Of a DNA stretch of 64,000 nt, positions 41,432-51,333 are shown piece after piece. The first letter of the stretch is position 1. The number at the start of each line of letters is the position of its first letter. This DNA is from Alkalithermobacter thermoalcaliphilus JW-YL-7 = DSM 7308 (GTDB taxonomy: Bacteria; Bacillota; Clostridia; Peptostreptococcales; Peptostreptococcaceae), in NCBI GenBank assembly GCA_001584565.1, contig LSFY01000001.1:1682421-1746420 (forward strand), given 5' to 3'. The position numbers and the translations under genes are program-made. The notes under the pieces were generated by a model. The model was given only the letters and a program-made list of their open reading frames with translations. It had not been told where the DNA came from and did not search any database.

Positions 41432-41643
41432 AGTTTATAACTCCTTTTTATGTGTTTTTCTTAGTTTTTCCACTTAATTTTAATGATATATTCTAAAAAT
41501 ATTGGTATTTAACTATTTTTATGGAATATATATTTATAAACAAAGTCTTTGTTTAAACACATTACGGAAATTATAACTTTTTTACAATTTATTAAAGTAT
41601 ATAATTTCCTATGTGTTATAAAAAATGAAATGGAGGGTTTAGT

Positions 41644-41883
41644 ATGTTTTATTATTGCATTGAATGTAAAAGAATTTTTAGTGACTTTGAAAAGTGTACA
41701 TACTGTAGTTCATCAAATATTAAAAAACTAAGCTTAAATTCACCTGTAAATGTTATAGGAAGTAAAATAAAGGGTAGAGTTTTAAAAATTAAAGATGATA
41801 ATATTAGATTGCTTTATGTAGATGAGCATAAAAATAAGTTGATAAAAGAATTTAGTCATGACAAGTTAAGAAAAATATTATAA
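41644..41883 (+). CDS. Small zinc-ribbon protein
   Basis: 79 residues beginning MFYYCIECKRIFSDFEKCTY with CxxC...CxxC (CIEC, CTYC), a rubredoxin-like zinc ribbon. It is followed by a small beta-rich region (VNVIGSKIKGRVLKIKDDNI). AATGGAGGGTTTAGT supports the ATG, and a terminator follows at once, so it is a real monocistronic gene. I do not know its function; a nucleic-acid or ribosome contact would be a guess. An overlapping frame from 41549 is spurious. Confidence 0.75.
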   Translation: MFYYCIECKRIFSDFEKCTYCSSSNIKKLSLNSPVNVIGSKIKGRVLKIKDDNIRLLYVDEHKNKLIKEFSHDKLRKIL

Positions 41884-41909
41884 GCCATAGTTTTTCTATG
41901 GCTTATAAT
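41878..41909. terminator. Bidirectional terminator between the zinc-ribbon and fecE-like genes
   Basis: TTATAAGCCATAG/CTATGGCTTATAA with a TTTTT loop. Confidence 0.82.
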
Positions 41910-42654
41910 ATAAAAATGTAATCTTGTCTATTTCTATTTTTTGAGCATTTATACCATATGATTTTTTTATGTTTAACGGATTTATTATTTCTTTTGATAT
42001 TCCTTTGATTATTGTTTGTTCTTGAAACATTAAAGCTTCATCACTATAAGATAATGCTAAATTTGGATCATGTAATGTCATTATAAAAGTTTTATTTAGT
42101 TTTTTTTGTAATTTTTTTATTATACTCATAACTAGGATTTGATTTTTTATGTCTAGATATGAAGTAGGTTCATCAAGTATTATTATATCTGTTTCTTGGC
42201 ACAATGCTCTTGCTATAAATACTAATTGCCTTTGGCCTCCACTTATTTGTGTATATGGTACATTTTCTATATCAGAAAGGTTTAGCATATTGATATATTG
42301 TTTTGCTATATCTTCATCTTTTCGAGTTGGTATATTTTTTATATGTGCTGTTCTACCACTAAGTATCATATCCTTTACTAAATACGGAAACGATATTGGG
42401 TATGTTTGAGGAACAAATGAAATTATTTTTGCTAGATCTTTAAATTTATATTTTTTTATATCTATCCCATTTATATATATCTTTCCCTTAATATCTACAT
42501 TTCCTTGAAAAGATGAAAGTAAAGTTGTTTTACCACACCCGTTTGGACCTAATATAGATGTAATTTTCCCTTTTGTTATAGAAAAATTTAAATTATTTAG
42601 TATTTCTTTTTTCCCATAAGATAAACTTACATTTTCAAAAGTTATCATTGCCAT
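41896..42654 (-). CDS. FecE-type ABC transporter ATP-binding protein
   Basis: The 252-residue ATPase has Walker A GPNGCGKTTLL, signature ISGGQRQLVFIARAL, Walker B IIILDEPTSYLD and the H-loop TLHDPNLAL. It overlaps the permease gene by 10 bases. It is the third gene of a binding protein-permease-ATPase unit. Unlike btuFCD it has no riboswitch, so the cargo (iron siderophore, haem, corrinoid, or an oxyanion as for MolBCA) cannot be decided from sequence. Confidence 0.88.
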   Translation of the reverse strand: MAMITFENVSLSYGKKEILNNLNFSITKGKITSILGPNGCGKTTLLSSFQGNVDIKGKIYINGIDIKKYKFKDLAKIISFVPQTYPISFPYLVKDMILSGRTAHIKNIPTRKDEDIAKQYINMLNLSDIENVPYTQISGGQRQLVFIARALCQETDIIILDEPTSYLDIKNQILVMSIIKKLQKKLNKTFIMTLHDPNLALSYSDEALMFQEQTIIKGISKEIINPLNIKKSYGINAQKIEIDKITFLYYKP

Positions 42655-43610
42655 CCACCTAGTTTAGTTTTTCTTAAAAGATATATAAAAAATGGTGCCC
42701 CTAATATTGTAGTAAATATTCCTATTGGTATTTCATATGAAGCTATGTTTCTAGATATAGTATCCACTAAAACTAAAAAGGCACCTCCAAATGATATAGC
42801 TAAGGGAATAACTAATCTATTATCTGGCCCTATTATCATTCGAATAATATGAGGAATCATAAGTCCTACAAGTCCTATAATTCCACTTACAGATACTGCT
42901 GAAGATGCAAGCATTGTAGCTGCTATTATTACTATTATTTTTTCTTTTTTATAATCAAGCCCAAGACTTTTACTTTCTCTATCTCCTAGTGATAAAATAT
43001 TTAGCTTCCACCTTTTATTTATTAAAATAAAAACTCCTATTATCATAAATGGCAAAGAAGAATATATTTTTTCCCAATTAGCTGTATGCAGACTTCCCAT
43101 CATCCAGTATACTATACTTTGAACTTTCAATGGATCTGCAAATATTTGAATTATAGACAACATTGCTGTAAAAACTGAAGAAATCATCATTCCAGATAAT
43201 ATAAGTGATACTAAGCTTCCTTTATTAGAAACAAAGTAAGCTAATACAACTGCTAAAAGTGCAAATATAAATGCCCCTATCTGTGCTGGTATATTTAAGT
43301 ATGTAATGGCTAAAGCTGCACCAAATGCTGCTCCTGAGCCTAATCCAAGAATATACGAATCTACTAAAGGATTGTGAAATATAGCTTGAAATGCTGCTCC
43401 TGACGCTGAAAAAGCCATACCTGATAAAAAAGCTAATAAGATTCTTGGCAGCCTAACTTGAAATAAAATTATATGTGCCTGATTATCTAATAATTTGCCT
43501 TGAAATAATAATAGTATATCTTTAAAAGATAAAGAATAAGGCCCTACCATTAATGATGCTGCCATTATTGGAATAGGAGATAAAATTATAAGTATATATT
43601 TTAACTTCAA
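42645..43610 (-). CDS. FecCD-type ABC transporter permease
   Basis: The 321-residue permease has nine to ten helices and motifs RLPRILLAFLSGMAFSASGAAF and GPDNRLVIPLAISFGGAFLV. It is the paralogue of btuC at 34793 and slightly shorter. It starts 14 bases after the binding-protein gene. Confidence 0.9.
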   Translation of the reverse strand: MKLKYILIILSPIPIMAASLMVGPYSLSFKDILLLFQGKLLDNQAHIILFQVRLPRILLAFLSGMAFSASGAAFQAIFHNPLVDSYILGLGSGAAFGAALAITYLNIPAQIGAFIFALLAVVLAYFVSNKGSLVSLILSGMMISSVFTAMLSIIQIFADPLKVQSIVYWMMGSLHTANWEKIYSSLPFMIIGVFILINKRWKLNILSLGDRESKSLGLDYKKEKIIVIIAATMLASSAVSVSGIIGLVGLMIPHIIRMIIGPDNRLVIPLAISFGGAFLVLVDTISRNIASYEIPIGIFTTILGAPFFIYLLRKTKLGGWQ

Positions 43611-43624
43611 TTTATATCATCCGC

Positions 43625-44617
43625 CTAAAACTTAAAGTTATATAGTTTTTCTAACATTATTTGTTTTTCTTGTTCAAGATCTATATCTTTAAATAGTTCT
43701 GGATATAGCCATTTTGCAACTGCTTTAACTGAATATTGATACTTTACAGTCCAAAGGTCACAGTAAAAAAAGTTTGGAAGCATATATACTCTATTTGTAT
43801 TTATTGCTTCAATTGATTTTAATTGATTTGAATTTATTACATCATCTTCACTTAAAGCTTTTGAATACCACATTATAATGGCATCTGGATTCCACGATAT
43901 TAATTGTTCAATGTTTGCTATTGGGTGCTCTAAGTTTATATCTTTTGCAACATTTATTCCTCCTGCTGAAACTATAATATCATTTCCTGTACTGTCTCCT
44001 CCTGCTATATCTAAAAATGTAGGTCCCCATATAAATAACGCCCTTTGTTTATCTTCTTCATTTATAGTTTTAACTATATCTTCTATCTTTTTTATCTCAG
44101 ATTTTGTATATTCTATAATTTCTCTTGCTCTTTCATTTTTTCCTGTAATCTTTCCTAAATCTTCTACCATTTTAAAAGTTTGATCAAATGAATTTATTTG
44201 TACTCCATAAACTTTAAGTCCTGCATTTTCTAATGCCTTTATATCTTCATGCTCTGCCCATATTATTACTATATCAGGCTTTAAAGATACTATTTTTTCT
44301 ATATTTGATGTAACAGCTTCTACCTGTCCTTTTTCAAATCTTTCATCTATCTTTTTTGTATATTCAAATCCAGGACTATCATAAGTCCATTTATCAACTG
44401 CCACAACTTCATCTTTAATTCCTAACATATGTAATGTAGTAAGAGCACTATCTAGCATAGCTGCAATTGTTTTGGCTTCTTTTTCTAAAACTATTTCTTT
44501 TCCTCTAAAATCTACTACCCTTATTGGTTCATCTTTTTCATTAACTACACTTTCATTTTGACACCCTGAAAATACCACCATACTAATTGTAATAAATAAT
44601 ATCAATATTTTTTTCAT
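43625..44617 (-). CDS. ABC transporter substrate-binding lipoprotein (TroA/FecB fold)
   Basis: The 330-residue lipoprotein has signal KKILILFITISMVVFSGC (lipobox FSGC), then a two-lobed binding fold (AMLDSALTTLHMLGIKDEVV; SNIEKIVSLKPDIVIIWAEH). It is only distantly like BtuF at 35895. ATG follows AAGGGGTGAAGGT. No riboswitch and no convincing Fur box were found in the 176 bases upstream, which it shares with the divergent malH promoter. Confidence 0.88.
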   Translation of the reverse strand: MKKILILFITISMVVFSGCQNESVVNEKDEPIRVVDFRGKEIVLEKEAKTIAAMLDSALTTLHMLGIKDEVVAVDKWTYDSPGFEYTKKIDERFEKGQVEAVTSNIEKIVSLKPDIVIIWAEHEDIKALENAGLKVYGVQINSFDQTFKMVEDLGKITGKNERAREIIEYTKSEIKKIEDIVKTINEEDKQRALFIWGPTFLDIAGGDSTGNDIIVSAGGINVAKDINLEHPIANIEQLISWNPDAIIMWYSKALSEDDVINSNQLKSIEAINTNRVYMLPNFFYCDLWTVKYQYSVKAVAKWLYPELFKDIDLEQEKQIMLEKLYNFKF

Positions 44618-44696
44618 ACCTTCACCCCTTAAAATTATTTTTCTAAAAAAGAATAATCAATATTTGCACTTTTTTCAATATATATACTTATTTTTG

Positions 44697-44748
44697 TTGA
44701 CATTGTTTCATAAATGTATTAAATTTGTAATATAAATATTAATACAAA
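44697..44748 (+). promoter_or_regulatory. Promoter and possible operator of the alpha-glucoside locus
   Basis: TTGACA (44697-44702), 17 bases, then TAAATT (44720-44725) as a weak -10. An inverted repeat TTTGTA...TACAAA (44724-44748) overlaps the start-site region and could be an operator. The regulator is unknown. Confidence 0.5.
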
Positions 44749-44793
44749 TATAATACATATTGATTTAATTTTTATGATTAAAGGAGGATAAAT

Positions 44794-45969
44794 ATGAAAA
44801 GACAAAAACTAGTAATAGCTGGAGCTGGTAGTACCTATACCCTAGGAATGGTTATGAGTTTAATAGCCGAAAAAGATAATTTTCCACTAGAATGTCTTAC
44901 TTTTTATGACATTGATCATGACCGTCAGGAAAAGGTTTCTAAAGCTACCGAAGTTATACTTAAAGAGAAATATCCTGAGCTTAAGCAGTTCAAATATACT
45001 ACTGATAAAAAAGAAGCTTTTGAGGATGCAGATTTTGTATTTGTTCAAATTAGAACAGGTGGCCTTTCAATGAGAGAAAAAGATGAAAAAATACCTCTAA
45101 AATATGGAGTTGTTGGGCAAGAAACTTGTGGCCCTGGAGGTATGGCTTACGGAATGAGATCAATATCTGATATGATAGAACTTGTAAATGATATACGTAA
45201 ATATTCTCCTGATGCATGGATTTTAAATTATACTAATCCTGCTGCAATAGTTGCTGAGGCTCTAAGAAGAGTTTTCCCAAATGATAAGAAGATCCTAAAT
45301 ATTTGTGATATGCCTGCAGCAATCATGGTAAGTTATGCATCTATATTAGGAAAAGAAATTTGGGACTTAGTTCCAGAATATTTCGGGTTAAATCATTTTG
45401 GATGGTTTACAAAAATATATGATAAAGAAGGTAATGATCTTACAGATGATATAAAAAATAGTATTTTAAACAAAGGATTTGTTCCTGAGGATTCTGAAAT
45501 TGTAAACGATCCTTCTTGGATAAAAACTTTTAAACAAGTACAAATAATGTTAAAAGATTTTCCTGAATATCTTCCTAATACTTATTTACAATACTATTTA
45601 TATCCTCAAGACATGGTAAAAAAAGAAGATATAAATTATACAAGAGCAAATCAGGTAATCGATGGTAGAGAAAAAAGGGTTAAAAACTTATGTAATCAAA
45701 TAATAGCTGATCAATCTACCCAAAACGCTCACTTAGAAGTTGATATACACGGAAGATATATGATTAAAGTTGCAGCATCTCTTGCCTATAATAATTGTGA
45801 TATTTATATAGTAATAACTGAAAATAACGGAATTATTTCTAATTTACCTGATGATGCAATGGTTGAAGTTCCTGCTATGATTACTAAAAATGGACCTAAA
45901 CCTTTTGCTATAGGAAAAATACCTACTTTCTATAAAGGTCTTTTAGAAAACCAACTATTTTTGTATTAG
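44794..45969 (+). pseudogene. malH: 6-phospho-alpha-glucosidase (GH4), C-terminus deleted
   Basis: The NAD- and Mn-dependent GH4 enzyme opens 6'-phosphorylated alpha-glucosides. The NAD fold GAGSTYTLGMVMSL is near residue 10; conserved NYTNPAAIVAEAL, the metal cysteine in NICDMPAAI and GLNHFGWFT are intact. ATG follows AAAGGAGGATAA. The protein ends abruptly at 391 residues after IPTFYKGLLENQ, where relatives continue for about 50 more. The following bases belong to the middle of the PTS gene. A deletion therefore removed the C-terminus of this gene and the front of the next. Activity is doubtful. Confidence 0.85.
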
Positions 45970-47315
45970 GAATTCCTATTACTCTTGCTAGAAAAGAATC
46001 TGGTAGAGCTTGTTTGACTAGTTTTATAACATATTATACCTTTAATTATTTTATAGGTGGAATTTTACAGCATTTTGGTAGCAGATTTGGAGTGGATGTA
46101 TATGAATCTGGAGTTCTTGGACTTACTGAAATAGGGGGAGTTTTAACTCTTGATACAAATCTTGTTGGTGCTATACTTTGTGCTTCTTTAGCTGTATGGA
46201 TTCACAACAAGTATTACGATAAAGAACTTCCTAATATGCTTCAAATTTTTAGAGGTACTCCTTTAGTTGTTATTATTTTATTCCCAATAACAATTGTAGC
46301 CGCTATTATAACTGTTATTGTATGGCCTATTATTCAAAGTGGAATTTACAGTATGCAAGTGTTTATGGTTAATTCAGGAGTTTTAGGAGTTTGGTTCTTT
46401 ACATTTTTAGAAAGAATACTTATCCCTACTGGGTTACATCACTTTATATATGGACCTGTTTTTTATGGACCAGTTGCTGTAGATGGTGGTACTATAAATT
46501 ATTGGATACAAAACTTACCTGAATTTGCAGCATCAACTGAAAAGTTATCTGTTTTATTCCCTCAAGGCGGATTAATGCTAACAGGTATGGGGAAAGTTTT
46601 TGGAGCTACAGGTGCTGGGATTGCAATTTATATGACTGCTAAAGAAGAAAACAGAAAAAAAGTTTTAGGATTAATAGTTCCAGCTGTTGCAACTGCTGTT
46701 TTAACTGGAATTACAGAGCCAATTGAATTTACATTTTTATTCGTAGCTCCGTTATTATTTGCTCTTCACGCTGTTTTATCAGCTACTATGGCTTCAATAG
46801 CATTTTTATTTGGGCTTTCAGGAAACTTCCAAACAGGTCTTATTGATTTTATATTCCAAAACTGGCTTCCATTAGGAGCTAATCATTTCGGAACATATAT
46901 TATGCAAATTATTATAGGATTATCTTTTACAGCAATTTATGTAATCTTATTTAAAACTTTAATATTAAAGTTTGACTATCCTACACCTGGTAGAGGAGAT
47001 AATGAAATTAAGCTTACAACTAAGAAAGACTATAAACAAAATAAACAATCTATAGATAAAGATTTAGCTAGAGAATACCTAGATGCATTAGGTGGAAGCT
47101 CAAATATAGAAAGTATAACTAACTGTGCTACTAGATTAAGAGTTAAAGTAAAAGATACTTCTCTTGTTGCTGACGATAATAAATTTAAAGAAATAGGTGC
47201 TTCAGGAGTGGTAAGAGCCAAAGATAATCTTCAAGTTATAGTTGGTCTTAGAGTTTCCCAAGTTCGAGGAGAAATAGAAAATTTAATGAATAGTCAAAAA
47301 CACTCTATCCATTAG
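45950..47315 (+). pseudogene. malP: Alpha-glucoside PTS permease EIICB, N-terminus deleted
   Basis: From about 45952 the frame reads IFVLGIPITLARKESGRACL, which in intact EIIC proteins lies some 85 residues from the start. It continues through the EIIC domain (GLHHFIYGPVFYGP, GITEPIEFTFLF) and a complete EIIB domain with the phosphorylation cysteine in ITNCATRLRVKVKD. The first usable start is TTG at 46014, without a convincing ribosome-binding site. The N-terminal helices and the promoter-proximal start were lost in the same deletion that cut malH. It would have imported and phosphorylated maltose-like sugars. Confidence 0.85.
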
Positions 47316-47331
47316 GATAGAGTGTTTTTCT
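47296..47331. terminator. Bidirectional terminator between malP and treR
   Basis: AAAAACACTCTATCC/GGATAGAGTGTTTTT around a short loop; it overlaps both stop codons. Confidence 0.9.
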
Positions 47332-48033
47332 TCTTGCAAAATCAACAAATTTAAATTTGTCTGGTCTATGTCTTGATTCACTATATTGAAATAAACTTGC
47401 ATCATCTAAGTATGTGTAACTTTTAACTACAACTACCATGTCATATTCTTTTAAATCTAAATTTTTTTTGTCTTCTTTAGTTGCCTTTTCTACAGTTATC
47501 TCTTTTTTAGCAAAGCTTATCTTTAGACCTAAACTATTTTCTATATATTCGTATATAGAATCTTCACATATTTCTTTAGTAAGATTAGGAACAAACTTTT
47601 CACTTATATAGTCTTTATCTAATATAACTTTGTTTTTACCTATTTCTCTTACTCTTACTACTTTCCATACCTTATCTTCACTAGATATGTTTAACTTTTT
47701 CATAGTAAATGAATCTGCTAAATCAAGGTCTAAACTTACAAGAATCGTCCTTGATTTTTCATTCATCATTTTGGCTAGCTCTTTAAAAGTTACTATTCCG
47801 CTTACAGGAAAATCAAACTTGTTTATATCTAATACAAAAGATCCCTTTCCTTTTATTTTTTGAATATATCCTTCTTGTTCTAGGAGATTTAAAGCTTTTC
47901 TTATTGTATCTCTAGATACATCATACAGTCTCATATAGTCATTTTCTGAAAGAAGTTTAGTATCTTTTTTAAGCTGTCCACTTTGAATTTGACTTACTAT
48001 TTCATTATAAATGTTCAGATATTTTGCGTTCAT
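47305..48033 (-). CDS. treR: GntR-family repressor of the trehalose operon
   Basis: 242 residues: a winged HTH (about 1-70; YDVSRDTIRKALNLLEQEGYI) and a UTRA effector domain (about 85-235). TreR of Firmicutes binds trehalose-6-phosphate and releases operators. It is the last gene of treP-treA-treR and so is likely autoregulated. Two palindromic sites upstream of treP (51284-51323) are its probable targets. ATG follows AGGTGATAAT. Confidence 0.9.
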   Translation of the reverse strand: MNAKYLNIYNEIVSQIQSGQLKKDTKLLSENDYMRLYDVSRDTIRKALNLLEQEGYIQKIKGKGSFVLDINKFDFPVSGIVTFKELAKMMNEKSRTILVSLDLDLADSFTMKKLNISSEDKVWKVVRVREIGKNKVILDKDYISEKFVPNLTKEICEDSIYEYIENSLGLKISFAKKEITVEKATKEDKKNLDLKEYDMVVVVKSYTYLDDASLFQYSESRHRPDKFKFVDFARRKTLYPNG

Positions 48034-48067
48034 ATTATCACCTGAGAATATTTTAGCAACTCATATT

Positions 48068-49732
48068 TTATTTTTCAAGATGATATACAATAGATTCAAA
48101 AGGTCTTAATGTCATTTTTGTAAAATCTAACTTTGAATCTTTATAGTTGGATATTAAAATTGAAACTTTGTAATCACTAAAATCTAAATCTAAAGGAAGA
48201 TTAAATTTTGTTTCTTTACCATAGAAATTATTTATAACTAGTAACTTTTCATTGTTATATTCTCTTATATACGCAAAAATATCTTCATGATCTTCAAGTA
48301 TCATTTTAAAATCTCCATAAGCTACAACATCATATTCTTTTCTAAGTTGTATTAATCTTTTATAGTGATAGAATATAGAATCAGTATCTTTAAGAGCATT
48401 TTCTGCATTTATTTCTTTATAGTTTTTACATACTGATATCCAAGGCTCTTTTTCTGTGAATCCTGCATTTGATGAACTATCCCACTGCATAGGCGTTCTT
48501 GAGTTATCTCTAGATTTTGCCTGAAGTATCTTTATTATTTCTTCTTCTGGTATATTATTTTCTTTTAATATATCGTAATAATTTATAGATTCTACATCTT
48601 TATACTTATCTATTTCATCAAAATAGGCATTTGTCATTCCAAATTCTTCACCTTGGTAAATATAAGGGGTTCCCCTTAACATATGAATACAAGTTCCAAG
48701 CATTTTTGCGGATTCTTTATGGTACTTTTTATCATCTCCAAACCTTGAAACTATTCTTGGTTGATCGTGATTACACCAAAATACTGCACTCCAACCATTT
48801 CCTTTTTGCATTTGAGTTTGCCACGTATTAAAGATTTCTTTTAATTTCTTAAAGTCAAAGTCCATCAAAGTCCATTTATCTCCATCTTTATAATCAACTT
48901 TTAAGTGATGGAAATTAAAAACCATAGATAATTCTTTTTCATCTGGATTTGAATATTTTATACAATTATCTATTGTTGTTGAAGACATTTCTCCAACTGT
49001 AATTATATCCTCATATTTTCCAAAAGTATTCTTATTTAGTTCTTTTAGATACTCATGGATATATGGTCCATCAGTATAAAATCTTCTTCCGTCTCCTTCA
49101 TTATCATCTATAAACTCATCCGGTTTTGATATTAGATTTATAACATCTAATCTAAATCCTTTTACTCCCTTTTTTATCCAAAAGTTCACAATATCGTAAA
49201 CTTCATTTCTTACATCTTCATTTTTCCAGTTTAGATCTGCCTGGGTTTTATCAAATAAGTGAAGATAATATTCATCAAACTCTTTTACATACTCCCAAGC
49301 TGATCCTCCAAATTTCGATATCCAATTAGTTGGTTCTTTACCATCTTTAGGTTTTTTGAATATATAATAGTTTTTATATTTTTCATCTCCACTTAGCGCC
49401 TTTTTAAACCATTCATGTTCTGTTGATGTGTGGTTAAATACCATATCAAGCATTATATCTATGCCAAGTTCATTTGCCTTTTTAACCATTTCTTCAAAAT
49501 CTTCCATAGTTCCGAATCTTGGGTCTATGTTGTAGTAATCTGCAACATCATATCCATTATCTCTTTGAGGTGAAATATAAAATGGAGTAAGCCATATATA
49601 GTCAACTCCTAAGTTTTTTAGATAATCAAGCTTTTGTGTTACTCCTTTTAAATCTCCTATTCCATCTTTATTAGAATCTTTAAATGACTTTGGATATATC
49701 TGATATACTACACTTTTTCTAAAATCTTTCAT
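48068..49732 (-). CDS. treA: Trehalose-6-phosphate hydrolase (GH13)
   Basis: The 554-residue (beta/alpha)8 enzyme cleaves trehalose-6-phosphate to glucose and glucose-6-phosphate. Catalytic residues lie in GFRLDVINL (nucleophile D), TVGEMSS (acid E) and CNHDQPR. The segment DGDKWTLMDFDFKKLKEIFN is characteristic of TreC/TreA rather than oligo-1,6-glucosidase. ATG follows AAAGGAGTAGATATT. It lies 61 bases after treP, across an attenuator-like hairpin. Confidence 0.93.
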   Translation of the reverse strand: MKDFRKSVVYQIYPKSFKDSNKDGIGDLKGVTQKLDYLKNLGVDYIWLTPFYISPQRDNGYDVADYYNIDPRFGTMEDFEEMVKKANELGIDIMLDMVFNHTSTEHEWFKKALSGDEKYKNYYIFKKPKDGKEPTNWISKFGGSAWEYVKEFDEYYLHLFDKTQADLNWKNEDVRNEVYDIVNFWIKKGVKGFRLDVINLISKPDEFIDDNEGDGRRFYTDGPYIHEYLKELNKNTFGKYEDIITVGEMSSTTIDNCIKYSNPDEKELSMVFNFHHLKVDYKDGDKWTLMDFDFKKLKEIFNTWQTQMQKGNGWSAVFWCNHDQPRIVSRFGDDKKYHKESAKMLGTCIHMLRGTPYIYQGEEFGMTNAYFDEIDKYKDVESINYYDILKENNIPEEEIIKILQAKSRDNSRTPMQWDSSSNAGFTEKEPWISVCKNYKEINAENALKDTDSIFYHYKRLIQLRKEYDVVAYGDFKMILEDHEDIFAYIREYNNEKLLVINNFYGKETKFNLPLDLDFSDYKVSILISNYKDSKLDFTKMTLRPFESIVYHLEK

Positions 49733-49765
49733 AATATCTACTCCTTTTACTAAGATGTCAAAACA

Positions 49766-49796
49766 GAAAAGAAAGGAGATAAAAATCTCCTTTTTA
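49766..49796 (-). terminator. Attenuator-like hairpin between treP and treA
   Basis: AAAGGAGAT/ATCTCCTTT with an A/T loop, U-rich on the minus strand (TCTTTTCTGTTTT). It probably allows partial read-through, as treA has no evident promoter of its own. Confidence 0.7.
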
Positions 49797-51227
49797 TGAT
49801 AAAGCTTTATTTTCTTCTTTAGATGCTAATTTTTTTTTAGAAAATGCTAAAGTAAGCACAAATGGAACTACTATTGCTACTAACATTGCAACTGCAAACA
49901 TTAGCATATGTTGTGGCTGAATAGATAATATTCCAGGAAGACCTCCAACTCCTATTGAGTTGGCCATAACTCCAGAACCTACTGAAATTACAGCTGCTAC
50001 TGAAGATCCTATCATTGCTGCAAGGAATGGATAAACATATTTTAAGTTAATACCAAACATTGCTGGTTCTGTTACTCCAAGATAACAAGATATTGCAGCT
50101 GGTATAGATACTTGTTTTTCTTCTTCATTCTTTCTATTAATATATATCATTCCTAAAACAGCTGATCCTTGAGCTATGTTTGATAAAGCTATCATTGGCC
50201 AAAGATTAGTTCCACCAAACTCACCCATTAATTGAAGGTCTATAGCATTTGTCATATGATGAAGACCTGTTATAACAAGTGGAGCATAACCAAAACCAAA
50301 TATTGCTGCAAATAACCAACCAAAAGATGAAGTAAGTCCTGTATATACTATATCAGAAATAAAAGATCCTATTTTCCATCCCAAAGGTCCTAACACTACG
50401 TGAGCTAATAAAACAGTTGGAACTAAAGATAAAAACGGTACAACTATCATTGATATATATGAAGGAACCTTATCTCTAAGTTTTAATTCTAAATTTGCTA
50501 AAACAAATCCAGCTAGCATTGCAGGGATAACTTGTGCTTGATAACCAATCATTTTGATCTGAGCAAATCCAAAATCCCAAACTGGTGCTTCTGCCCCTCC
50601 TGCTACTGCATAAGCATTTAACAGCTGAGGAGAAACTAAAGTAATACCAAGTATAATTCCTAATATTTGTGTAGTTCCCATCTTTTTAGATATAGACCAT
50701 GTTATTCCAACTGGAAGGAAGAAGAATATAGCTTCTCCTATTAACCATAAAAAGTGATGAACCCCAGCCCAAAACTGTGAAGTTTCTGTTAATGTCTTTG
50801 TTCCTTCTTCTAATAACTTTATATCTCCTATTACATTACGAAAACCTAATATTAAACCTCCAACTACTATCGCTGGAATAAGTGGTGCAAATATTTCTCC
50901 TAAATGTGCAATTAACCTTTGAAGAGGATTTAAGTTCTTAGTTGCAACCTTTTTTGCTACATCTTTACTTACTCCTTCTATACCTGCATAAGATACAAAT
51001 TCATTATAGAATGTAGATACTTCATTTCCTATTATTATTTGAAACTGACCTGATTGAGTAAAGCTTCCCTTTACTATCTTCATTTCTTCTATTTTCTTTA
51101 CGTCTGCCTTGCTTGTGTCATTAAGAACAAATCTCATACGAGTCATACAATGAGATACTGCAGCTATATTTTCTTTGCCACCAACATATTCTAATAGCTG
51201 CTTTACTTCATTAGAAAACTTAGCCAT
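49794..51227 (-). CDS. treP: Trehalose-specific PTS transporter, EIIBC
   Basis: 477 residues: an EIIB domain with the phosphorylated cysteine in AVSHCMTRMRFVLND (near residue 27), then EIIC with about ten helices and motifs GITEP-like GVTEPAMFGINLKYVYPFL and GLHHMTNAIDLQ. It imports trehalose as trehalose-6-phosphate; EIIA must come from elsewhere. ATG follows AAAGGAGGTCAGACT. The trehalose assignment rests on linkage with treA and sequence resemblance. Confidence 0.93.
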   Translation of the reverse strand: MAKFSNEVKQLLEYVGGKENIAAVSHCMTRMRFVLNDTSKADVKKIEEMKIVKGSFTQSGQFQIIIGNEVSTFYNEFVSYAGIEGVSKDVAKKVATKNLNPLQRLIAHLGEIFAPLIPAIVVGGLILGFRNVIGDIKLLEEGTKTLTETSQFWAGVHHFLWLIGEAIFFFLPVGITWSISKKMGTTQILGIILGITLVSPQLLNAYAVAGGAEAPVWDFGFAQIKMIGYQAQVIPAMLAGFVLANLELKLRDKVPSYISMIVVPFLSLVPTVLLAHVVLGPLGWKIGSFISDIVYTGLTSSFGWLFAAIFGFGYAPLVITGLHHMTNAIDLQLMGEFGGTNLWPMIALSNIAQGSAVLGMIYINRKNEEEKQVSIPAAISCYLGVTEPAMFGINLKYVYPFLAAMIGSSVAAVISVGSGVMANSIGVGGLPGILSIQPQHMLMFAVAMLVAIVVPFVLTLAFSKKKLASKEENKALS

Positions 51228-51283
51228 AGTCTGACCTCCTTTATATTTTTTATCTTTGAAAACCTTTTCTCGTTTTCATCATC

Positions 51284-51333
51284 TGTACGTACATGTTTAT
51301 TTATATTATAACTTGTTCGTACAGGTTAGTCAA
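51284..51333 (-). promoter_or_regulatory. treP promoter with two TreR-type operators
   Basis: On the minus strand TTGACT (-35, 51328-51333), 17 bases, TATAAT (-10, 51305-51310). Operator 1 TGTTCGTACA (51314-51323) lies between the boxes; operator 2, the perfect palindrome TGTACGTACA (51284-51293), lies just downstream of the -10. The spacing between centres is 30 bp. Binding by TreR at both would block polymerase. Confidence 0.85.

Noticed and set aside
41549-41731. Overlapping 60-codon frame upstream of the zinc-ribbon gene
   Set aside because: No ribosome-binding site; AATGGAGGG points to the ATG at 41644 in another frame, which has the coherent zinc-ribbon sequence.
44618-44793. Second cobalamin riboswitch or Fur box before the fecBCD-like genes
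   Set aside because: No B12-box and no GATAATGATAATCATTATC-like palindrome was found.
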